Of a DNA stretch of 64,000 bases, positions 57,977 to 64,000 are shown one piece after another. The stretch is from the NCBI GenBank assembly GCA_963837265.1, contig CAWIMQ010000007.1:124001-188000 (forward strand), read 5' to 3'. The notes beneath the pieces were generated by a model. The model ran no database searches. It was not told the DNA's origin and saw nothing but the letters and a program-made list of their open reading frames with translations. Position numbers and translations under genes: made by a program. The DNA is from DATBLE01 sp963837265. Its GTDB lineage: Bacteria > Actinomycetota > Thermoleophilia > Gaiellales > Gaiellaceae. Positions within the stretch are counted from its first letter, which is position 1. Each line of letters begins with the position of its first letter.

Positions 57977-59334
57977 CGAGCCAGGAGTGCAACGGACTCG
58001 ACGTGCGGCGTGTGCGGGAACATGTCCACCGGCCGGACGCGCTCCAGCCGGTAGCCCCATTCCCCCGCGAGCTCCTTCACGTTCGCGGCGAGCGTCGCCG
58101 GGTTGCAGGAGACGTAGACGATCCGCGGCGCCTCCAGCCGCGCGAGCGCCCGCAACGCCTTCCCCGAGAGACCGGCGCGCGGCGGGTCGACGACGGCGAT
58201 TCCCGGCGGGCCGGCCCGCCCGGCGAGCTCCTCGAGCGACCGGCCGACCTCGCCGGCGAAGAAGGCGGCGTTCGTGATCCCGTTCAGGCCGGCGTTCTCG
58301 ATCGCGCAGGCGACGGACTCCTCGGCGACCTCCACCCCCCAGACCGTCAGCGCGCGCGACGCCATCGACAGGCCGATCGTTCCGATCCCGCAGTAGAGGT
58401 CGTAGACGGTCTCGGTGCCGGTCAGCCCCGCGTACTCGATCGCCAGCTCGTACAGCCGCCCGGCCATCGCAGTGTTCGTCTGCAGGAAGGCGTTCGGACG
58501 GATGCGGAAGCGCAGGCCGGAGAGCTCCTCCTCGATCGCCTCGTCGCCCCAGAGCAGATCGGTCGGCAGGTTGGTCACCTCGGCCGGCGAGTCGTTCACG
58601 GCCCAGTGGATCGAGCGCACCTCCGGGTGCATGCGGAGCGCGTCGACGAGCCGGTCGGCACCCTGGAGGTCGCCGGGAGCGGTGACGAGCTGGACGAGCG
58701 CCTGGCCCGTGTTCCGGCCCTCGCGGACGACGAGATGCCGAAGGTAGCCGGTCTGCGCCCCCTGGTCGAACACGGGCAGGCCCTCCTCCTGCGCCCAGTC
58801 GCGCACGGTCTCGCGGATCGCGTTGCCGAGGTCGGTGGTCAGCCAGCAGCGGTCGACCTCGAGCACCTCGTCCCAGCGGCCGGCCCTGTGAAAGCCCAGA
58901 GCGGCGCCGCGGGCCGTGTCCGTGAACGAATACTCGAGCTTGTTGCGGTAGTGGAACCGCGACTCGGCGGGAAGGATCTCCTCGAGCGGCGGGTCGGCGA
59001 CGCGGCCCAGCCGGACGAGCGCGTCGCGCACCTGGTCGTACTTCGCCTTCGTCTGGGCCTCGTAGGCGAGGTCCTGGAAGCGGCAGCCGCCGCACTCGGG
59101 ATAGTGAGCGCAGGGCGCCTCGACCCGCGGCGCGCCCGGAGCGACCACTGCGGTCGCCGTCGCCTCCGCGTAGCCGCGCTTCACCTTCGTGACGCGCGCG
59201 CGAACGGTGTCTCCGGGCAGCCCGCGGCGGACGAAGACGACGAACCCGTTCAGCCGGGCGACACCGTTGCCACCGTAGGCGAGGGAGTCCACGTGCAGCT
59301 CGACCTCGTCTCCCCTGGCGACCGGCGCGGCCAT
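57973..59334 (-). CDS. TrmA/RumA-type uracil-C5 methyltransferase
   Basis: A 453-residue protein with an N-terminal TRAM domain (HVDSLAYGGNGVARLNGFVV), the 4Fe-4S-type Cys block CAHYPECGGCRFQDL, the SAM-binding region VYDLYCGIGTIGLSMASR, VVDPPRAGLSGKALRAL and the catalytic Cys block YVSCNPATLAANV. It methylates uracil at C5 in rRNA or tRNA; which one (RlmC/RlmD/TrmA) cannot be told. ATG 59334 was chosen because the TRAM domain starts there. The LLM gene follows with a 4-base overlap. Confidence 0.9.
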   Translation of the reverse strand: MAAPVARGDEVELHVDSLAYGGNGVARLNGFVVFVRRGLPGDTVRARVTKVKRGYAEATATAVVAPGAPRVEAPCAHYPECGGCRFQDLAYEAQTKAKYDQVRDALVRLGRVADPPLEEILPAESRFHYRNKLEYSFTDTARGAALGFHRAGRWDEVLEVDRCWLTTDLGNAIRETVRDWAQEEGLPVFDQGAQTGYLRHLVVREGRNTGQALVQLVTAPGDLQGADRLVDALRMHPEVRSIHWAVNDSPAEVTNLPTDLLWGDEAIEEELSGLRFRIRPNAFLQTNTAMAGRLYELAIEYAGLTGTETVYDLYCGIGTIGLSMASRALTVWGVEVAEESVACAIENAGLNGITNAAFFAGEVGRSLEELAGRAGPPGIAVVDPPRAGLSGKALRALARLEAPRIVYVSCNPATLAANVKELAGEWGYRLERVRPVDMFPHTPHVESVALLAR

Positions 59335-59415
59335 GGCCAGAGCGTACCGGCAGGCCGGCTCCGGCCAGGCGGGCGACGCACCCCTGTGGACGGATTGTTC
59401 GTGTTCCGTTTCCAC

Positions 59416-59434
59416 CCCAGTGCCAGACACTGGG
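59416..59434. repeat. Palindrome CCCAGTGCCAGACACTGGG
   Basis: A perfect 7-bp inverted repeat with a CCAGA centre, flanked by CCAC and GTGG that extend it. Related to the AGTGCCAGGCAC repeats at 44966-45030. Confidence 0.65.
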
Positions 59435-59486
59435 TGGCAAACGCCACGAGTCCGGCCACGGCTGGTATCGCGACGGCCCGGCGGGG

Positions 59487-59888
59487 TCAGGCAAGCGCAG
59501 TGACGAGGATGCTCCGCTCGCGCGGACCGTCGAACTCGCAGAAGAAGATTCCCTGCCAGCGGCCGAGACCGAGCTTCCCGTCCTCGAGCGGGACGAGCAC
59601 CTGCGGTCCGATCAACGATCCGCGGACGTGAGAGGGCGCGTTCGGCCCGTCCGGGTCCTCGACGTGCTGCCACGGCCACCCGTCGTCGACGATCTTCTGG
59701 AGTGCGGCCTCCAGGTCGCGGGCGACGAGCGGGTCGGCGCCCTCGTTGATCGTCACGCCGGCCGTCGTGTGCGGCACGTAGACGAGCGCCGCGGCCGCCC
59801 CGTTCGCGTCCCCGAGCGCCCGCTGCACCTGCTCGGTGATGTCGACGAGCTGTGTCTTCCGCTCGGTGCGGATGCTGATCCGCTCCAC
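59487..59888 (-). CDS. YjbQ-family (UPF0047) protein
   Basis: A 133-residue protein of the YjbQ family, reported to have weak thiamine-phosphate synthase activity; the true role is unknown. Conserved blocks seen are VYVPHTTAGVTINEGADPLV, WQHVEDPDGPNAPSHVRGSL (His/Asp) and GRWQGIFFCEFDGPRERS. GTG 59888 has TAGGAT 6 bases upstream. The divergent zinc peptidase has its own box overlapping this one. Confidence 0.92.
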   Translation of the reverse strand: MERISIRTERKTQLVDITEQVQRALGDANGAAAALVYVPHTTAGVTINEGADPLVARDLEAALQKIVDDGWPWQHVEDPDGPNAPSHVRGSLIGPQVLVPLEDGKLGLGRWQGIFFCEFDGPRERSILVTALA

Positions 59889-59894
59889 GCCGGT

Positions 59895-59900
59895 ATCCTA
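59895..59900 (-). promoter_or_regulatory. -10 box of yjbQ-like gene, overlaps divergent box
   Basis: TAGGAT on the minus strand ends 6 bases before GTG 59888. On the plus strand the same bases form TATCCT (59894-59899), 12 bases before the peptidase ATG 59912. The two genes share the promoter spot. Confidence 0.55.
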
Positions 59901-59911
59901 GGCCAGCCCGG

Positions 59912-61402
59912 ATGACGACCGTACCGTCCCCGCGCGAGCTGGACGACTACCGCGAGCAGGCGGATCGCTTCATCGCGGCGATCGACGAGGAGTACTACCT
60001 CCACTTCGCCGGGCACAAGGACACGCTCGACCTCGCCCCGATCTACGAGCGCTTCGCCGAGCTGACGACACTCGAGCAGGCGAGACGGATCGCGGGTGCC
60101 GTGGACGGGAACCGCCGGACGCGCGAGCTCTGGCGGTTCGCCTGCCAGGGGTACCTCGGCAACCTCACCCGCGACTTCGACGAGCGCACCGCCCGCCTCG
60201 AGACCGAGCTGAAGGCGACGGTCGACGGCGACGAAATCGCCTATCGCATGTTGCGGCCGACGATCGCAAACGAGCCCGACCGCGCGAAGCGCGAGCGGCT
60301 CGAGCACGAACGGAACACGCTCACCGAGGAGCACCTGCTCCCGGTGCAGCTCGAGGCGGCTCAGGCCGTCCGTGATGCCGTGCCCGAGCTGGGCGCGCCC
60401 GACTACGTCGAGCTGCACCGCCGCTTCGGCTTCCGGCTCGACGAGATGGGCGCACAGTGCCGCGCGTTCCTCGACTCGACCGAGCGCATGTGGGAGGAGG
60501 CCGGTGATCGGCTCTTCCGCGCGCGCGTGGGCGTCGGTCTCGCGGAGGCGCAGCGCTTCGACGTCGTCCGACTCTTCCGCGCCCCGGAGTGGGACCCGTC
60601 GTTCCCGGGCGACAGGATGCTGCCGGCGCTCGAGGCGACGCTCGCCGACCTCGGCATCGACCTGTACGGCCAGGAGAACGTCGAGCTCGACGTGGAGCAA
60701 CGCGAGAAGAAGAGCCCGCGGGCGTTCTGCTCTCCGATCGAGGTTCCGGAGCGAGTCGTGCTCGTGATCCAGCCGATCGGCGGCGTCGACGACTGGCGCG
60801 CGCTCTTCCACGAGGCGGGCCACACCGAGCATTTCGCGAACACGCGGGCCGATCTCTCCGTGGAGGAGCGGCGGCTCGGCGACTACGCGGTCACCGAGGG
60901 GTGGGCGATGCTGCTCGAGCACCTCATCCAGGATGCAGCCTGGCTGAACCGCCGGCTCGACGTTCCACGGGCGGCCGAGCTCGTCGCCGAGAGCGCCACC
61001 GGGCTCCTGTTCCTCGTGCGCCGCTACTGCGCCAAGGTGCTCTACGAGCTCGAGCTGCACCAGGCGGACGACCCGCTGCGGCTCCGGAAGCGCTACGTCG
61101 AGATCCTCGGCGACGCGCTCAAGATCGAGCCCAGCCCGACCGACTACCTCGCCGACGTCGACGCCGGCTTCTACTCGACCGAGTACGTCCGCGCCTGGGC
61201 GTTCGAGGCGCAGCTGAAGAGCTTCTTCCGGGAGAAGTTCGGCAGCACCTGGTTCGCGCGCCGCGACGCCGGATCGCTGCTCCGCGAGCTCTGGTCGGAG
61301 GGTCAGCGTCCGACCGCGGACGAGGTGCTGAAGGAGCTGACCTCGGCCGAGATCGAGCTCGACGCGGTCGCCGAGTACGTGCGCGACTCGCTCGCGGCGT
61401 AG
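59912..61402 (+). CDS. M3-like zinc metallopeptidase
   Basis: A 496-residue gluzincin-type protein, mostly helical. The zinc motif is FHEAGHTEHFANT (HExxH) and the downstream Glu is in VTEGWAMLLEHL; PSPTDYLADVDAGFYSTEYVRAW is the substrate-side region. It resembles M3/carboxypeptidase-Taq-like enzymes that digest peptides in the cytoplasm. No signal peptide. The ATG lies 12 bases after TATCCT. The IS1380 copy 2 begins 12 bases after its stop. Confidence 0.87.
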   Translation: MTTVPSPRELDDYREQADRFIAAIDEEYYLHFAGHKDTLDLAPIYERFAELTTLEQARRIAGAVDGNRRTRELWRFACQGYLGNLTRDFDERTARLETELKATVDGDEIAYRMLRPTIANEPDRAKRERLEHERNTLTEEHLLPVQLEAAQAVRDAVPELGAPDYVELHRRFGFRLDEMGAQCRAFLDSTERMWEEAGDRLFRARVGVGLAEAQRFDVVRLFRAPEWDPSFPGDRMLPALEATLADLGIDLYGQENVELDVEQREKKSPRAFCSPIEVPERVVLVIQPIGGVDDWRALFHEAGHTEHFANTRADLSVEERRLGDYAVTEGWAMLLEHLIQDAAWLNRRLDVPRAAELVAESATGLLFLVRRYCAKVLYELELHQADDPLRLRKRYVEILGDALKIEPSPTDYLADVDAGFYSTEYVRAWAFEAQLKSFFREKFGSTWFARRDAGSLLRELWSEGQRPTADEVLKELTSAEIELDAVAEYVRDSLAA

Positions 61403-61413
61403 ACGCGCGCTAG

Positions 61414-63073
61414 CCTCGATTCCGCACGAAGCTCGCGGGAGGGTTGGCTTGTAGCTGTTGTCTGTTCTGGAAAGGAGTTCGCGTTTCCGTTTCGGTGTTC
61501 GTGGCCACCGAGGCGAGGGCATCGCGTCGGCGGGGGCCGGTGGTTCGGGCGCTGGTGCGCATGCCGCGGCCGGTGTGGCGGGGTGGCTCGGTTTCTGGGG
61601 AGCGTGCTCGGGCGGTCAGCCGGGTGCGAGCGCGGTGACGCGTGCGAAGGCGGCAGTGAGGTCGTCGCGCCACGGCCATGCGGCCGGCAGGTGCAGCGCT
61701 CGGCGGCGGCCGGAGCGGGTGAGGCGGCCGGCGACGTGGAGGAGGCGGTGGCGGAGCCGTTTGGGTTTCGCGAGCGCGAGCTCGCCGGCGAGCACGAGCA
61801 GGCGCAGCCAGGCGAGCAGGTCCTGGGCGAGCAGCGCGAGCTCGAACCAGGCCCGGTTGGGCTCGAGCGCCTGGAAGGGCAGGCGGCCGAGGCCGAGCTC
61901 TTGGGATTCCTGGATCCGGTCCTCGACGCGCGCGTGCAGGCGGTGGCGGCGCTCGAGCTCGGCGATGTCCTCACCGGTCTGGTCGGTGAGGAAGCACTGG
62001 TAGCGGTGTCCGCCGGCGTCGGTGAAGCGCAGCTGCGCGCCCGGGTGCGGCCGTTCCTTGCGCACGATCAGCCGCGTTCCTTCCGGCCAGGCGCTCAGAT
62101 CGACCTGCGCCGTCAGCTCGGCGACCCAGGCTCCCTCGCGTGCCTCCTCGCCGCCGTCGAGCGCCGGCAGCCAGCGCTTCTTCGACACCGCCAACGCGGC
62201 CTGCCCGACGCGCTCATCGACGTAGTAGCCGAGCGAGAAGCGGATCCGGCGCTCCCGCAGCGCCTGCGCGAAGGCGTGTGTGGCGCCGGCCGCGTCAGCG
62301 CGTGCGAGCAGTGGCACCGGTTCGTCGTCTTCGCGATCGGCGACCTCGGCCGGCAGCTGCGCCAGCGCCTGCTCGAGCACCGTGATGTGGTCCGCGGCGG
62401 TGTTCGAGCCGGCATTGCCAGGACGCAGCAGGCCCGCCAGGTGCTCACCCGTCTCGTCGAGGAAGCAGTGCAGCGGGTGGAAGCCGAAGCCGCCCTTGCG
62501 GTGCGGCGCCCCACCCTCCTTCTCGGTGCGGCACTCCAACAGCTGCGCGTCGAAATCGAGCGTGACCGTCTCCGGGCGCGCCCCCAGCGACCAGGCCCGC
62601 TCGCGGGCACTGCGGCGTGCGACCCGGATCGACGCCAGCTCGTCCTCGCCGAGCGCGTACAACAGCCGCGTCGCGGTCGAGTGCGACGCGACACCGCCGA
62701 ACAAGTCTGGCTGCTCGGCAAGCGCGCCGAGATCCGAGACGCAGTCGCCGCCGTCGATCAGCATCGTCGCCAGATCAACCACCACCCGCCCCGGGTCGTG
62801 CAGCGGGCGCCGCTTGAACACGCCCCCGAGCCCGGACGAGAGCTCCCGCTCGACCCCCAGCCGGGCCGCCAGCTCGACCACCAGCGCCAAGCCAGAACGC
62901 GACACGAGGCCCTCCTGATCAGCAGCGATTTGAAGCGATCCGAGCCGGCTGCCAGACTTCACTCTCAAGGTGCGTCCTCCTCGTGCGGGATGTAGGTCGA
63001 GACAACCCACATCCTCCCTGCACAGGAGGACGTTTCCTTGCCCGCCACCAACGCCAGACGTGCGGAATCGAGG
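61414..63073 (-). mobile_element. IS1380-family insertion sequence, copy 2
   Basis: 1660 bp, same ends as copy 1 and CTAG on both sides (61410-61413 and 63074-63077). The right CTAG contains the ferritin stop codon (TAG on the minus strand at 63074-63076). Inverted relative to copy 1, 20.7 kb away. Confidence 0.94.
61616..62968 (-). CDS. IS1380-family transposase (copy 2)
   Basis: Same 450-residue protein as copy 1, with Arg instead of His in LECRTEK (base 62529). Start TTG 62968 with GAGGAGG upstream. Both copies appear full-length, so either could mobilise both. Confidence 0.9.
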   Translation of the reverse strand: MRVKSGSRLGSLQIAADQEGLVSRSGLALVVELAARLGVERELSSGLGGVFKRRPLHDPGRVVVDLATMLIDGGDCVSDLGALAEQPDLFGGVASHSTATRLLYALGEDELASIRVARRSARERAWSLGARPETVTLDFDAQLLECRTEKEGGAPHRKGGFGFHPLHCFLDETGEHLAGLLRPGNAGSNTAADHITVLEQALAQLPAEVADREDDEPVPLLARADAAGATHAFAQALRERRIRFSLGYYVDERVGQAALAVSKKRWLPALDGGEEAREGAWVAELTAQVDLSAWPEGTRLIVRKERPHPGAQLRFTDAGGHRYQCFLTDQTGEDIAELERRHRLHARVEDRIQESQELGLGRLPFQALEPNRAWFELALLAQDLLAWLRLLVLAGELALAKPKRLRHRLLHVAGRLTRSGRRRALHLPAAWPWRDDLTAAFARVTALAPG

Positions 63074-63607
63074 CTAGAGGGCGCCGCCGGCCGCCGGGGG
63101 GGCAGACGGGTCCGCTGCTCCCTGGTCGCCGACGGGCGTGCGCGCGAGCGCGTCCTCGGCGAGCAGGATGTTCGACTCCAGCGCACGCTCGACAAGCGTG
63201 AGCAGGTCGCTCATCGATGACACCTCCTCGCGCTGCTCCTTCAGGAACCAGTTCAGGAACTCCTCGCCCACGAAGTCGCCCTCCTCGCGGGCGAGCTTCG
63301 CGAGCGCGGCGATCTGCCCGGTGACCCGCTTCTCCTGCTCGAGCGCGAGCGCAACCGGCTCGGCCGCGTTCTCGAAGTCCGTCTTCGGCGCCTCCACGCC
63401 GGGAACCTTCACCGCCTGGTCGGCGTCGAGCAGGAACTGGGCGAGCATCAGCGCGTGGTTTCGCTCCTCGACCGCCTGCCGGTAGAAGTGCCGTGCGAGC
63501 TGAGGAAGCGTTTCTGCGTCGTAGTGGACGGCGATCGCGACGTACTGCTGAGAGGCGCCGAACTCGTACGCGATCTGCTCGTTGACGGCGTCGTAGAACC
63601 TGCCCAT
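63074..63607 (-). CDS. Ferritin-like iron-storage protein
   Basis: A 177-residue bacterial ferritin of the FtnA type that oxidises Fe(II) and stores it in a 24-mer. The ferroxidase ligands are seen: Glu in NEQIAYEFGASQQYVAI, the E-x2-H pair in AVEERNHALMLAQFL, and Glu in ALEQEKRVTGQIAAL with EEFLNWFLKEQREE. A Pro/Ala-rich tail of ~15 residues ends at the stop TAG inside the IS target site. ATG 63607 lies 8 bases after TAGACT (leaderless-like). Confidence 0.93.
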   Translation of the reverse strand: MGRFYDAVNEQIAYEFGASQQYVAIAVHYDAETLPQLARHFYRQAVEERNHALMLAQFLLDADQAVKVPGVEAPKTDFENAAEPVALALEQEKRVTGQIAALAKLAREEGDFVGEEFLNWFLKEQREEVSSMSDLLTLVERALESNILLAEDALARTPVGDQGAADPSAPPAAGGAL

Positions 63608-63615
63608 CGCTGACG

Positions 63616-63621
63616 AGTCTA
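63616..63621 (-). promoter_or_regulatory. -10 box of the ferritin gene
   Basis: TAGACT on the minus strand ends 8 bases before ATG 63607. Confidence 0.5.
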
Positions 63622-63638
63622 ACGTCCCGCCCCTGGTC

Positions 63639-63644
63639 TAGGCT
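63639..63644 (+). promoter_or_regulatory. -10 box of the COG2403 gene
   Basis: TAGGCT ends 7 bases before ATG 63652; leaderless start. Confidence 0.5.
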
Positions 63645-63651
63645 CTGGGCG

Positions 63652-64000
63652 ATGGCGGCGAAACGGATCGTGATCGTCGGGGCCGCCGGCCGGGACTTCC
63701 ACGACTTCAACGTCCTGTTCCGCGGGGACGAGACGCACGACGTGGTCGCGTTCACAGCCACGCAGATCCCGAACATCGAGGGGCGGGTCTATCCGCCCGG
63801 GCTCGCCGGGCCGCTCTACCCCGACGGAATCCCGATCCGGGCCGAGGCGGAGCTCGAGGAGGTCGTCCGGGAGCACGCAGTCGACGAGGTCGTCTTCGCA
63901 TACTCGGACGTCACGCACGAGCACGTGATGCACCTCGCCTCGCGCGTGCTCGCCGCCGGCGCGGACTTCCGGCTTCTCTCGGCCGAATCGACCGAGTTGC
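63652..64000 (+). CDS. COG2403 GTPase / cyclic 2,3-diphosphoglycerate synthetase-like, 5' part
   Basis: The window ends after 116 residues. The N-terminus KRIVIVGAAGRDFHDFNVLF and DVVAFTATQIPNIEGRVYPP matches the COG2403 family, whose members include a cyclic-2,3-diphosphoglycerate synthetase and predicted GTPases; the P-loop of the full protein lies beyond the window. ATG 63652 follows TAGGCT by 7 bases. The gene is divergent from ferritin. Confidence 0.8.
   Translation, partial: MAAKRIVIVGAAGRDFHDFNVLFRGDETHDVVAFTATQIPNIEGRVYPPGLAGPLYPDGIPIRAEAELEEVVREHAVDEVVFAYSDVTHEHVMHLASRVLAAGADFRLLSAESTEL

Overview
The window is high-GC DNA (roughly 70%) with an actinobacterial gene set: an HspR-controlled dnaK-grpE-dnaJ-hspR-clpB operon, myo-inositol-phosphate synthase next to a CDP-alcohol phosphatidyltransferase, an F420-type luciferase-like oxidoreductase, and many genes whose TANNNT -10 box lies only 6-8 bases before the start codon (leaderless transcripts). 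These features fit a deep-branching actinobacterium such as class Thermoleophilia. That placement is inference; no rRNA gene or intact tRNA gene is present to test it.

Layout. 1-4582 (minus strand): metG (cut by the window edge), an M23-fold secreted protein, rsmI, and a ROK glucokinase coupled to rsmI. 4608-18318: an integrated island bounded by an exact 19-bp direct repeat (4589-4607 and 18319-18337). The repeat carries the start-proximal promoter region of the glucokinase on one side and of an LCP cell-wall gene on the other. The island holds a decayed tyrosine integrase with an excisionase-like gene, a frameshifted quinoprotein gene, small lipoproteins, a 3' fragment of tRNA-Sec, a second tRNA 3' fragment, two IS1634-type elements in opposite orientation (one decayed, one intact and sitting in a DUF4365-like gene), a 39-base poly-C tract, and an intact EVE-domain plus nuclease-like protein that may be a type IV restriction enzyme. 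A motif of two TGCGCGCCA copies occurs five times, only inside the island.

18339-24343: LCP protein, FmdB zinc ribbon, GT-C glycosyltransferase, histidine phosphatase, GYD protein, membrane proteins and a cupin. 24344-31410: three imperfect ~107-bp repeats, then the chaperone operon on the minus strand. Its genes overlap by 1-4 bases. It includes an unrecognised membrane protein between dnaJ and hspR, and palindromic repeats lie inside grpE and dnaJ. 31433-36693: cyclodeaminase-like protein, ECF-like sigma factor and a coupled adenylate cyclase/NB-ARC/TPR regulator split by an IS1182-family element. 36782-39017: MazE-like antitoxin with a frameshifted PIN partner, subtilisin-like protease and GAF protein.

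39018-40677 and 61414-63073 are two near-identical 1660-bp IS1380-family elements in opposite orientation. Both sit in CTAG sites that form the stop codon of a neighbouring gene. Between them lie an MFS transporter with a C-terminal cyclic-nucleotide-binding domain, tandem M29 aminopeptidases, a frameshifted ATP-grasp gene, a secreted protein with a tightly linked small partner, moaA, an inositol-lipid block (PAP2, phosphatidyltransferase, RHH-Ino1, GT4-PHP), a UDG-like protein, a presenilin-like membrane protein, a repeat-bearing lipoprotein, an LLM oxidoreductase, a TrmA/RumA-type methyltransferase, YjbQ and a zinc peptidase. The window ends with ferritin and the start of a COG2403 GTPase-like gene.

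Candidates for something new: the EVE-nuclease protein, the secreted protein and its partner, the presenilin-like protein, the RHH-Ino1 single reading frame, and the island inserted into a divergent promoter.
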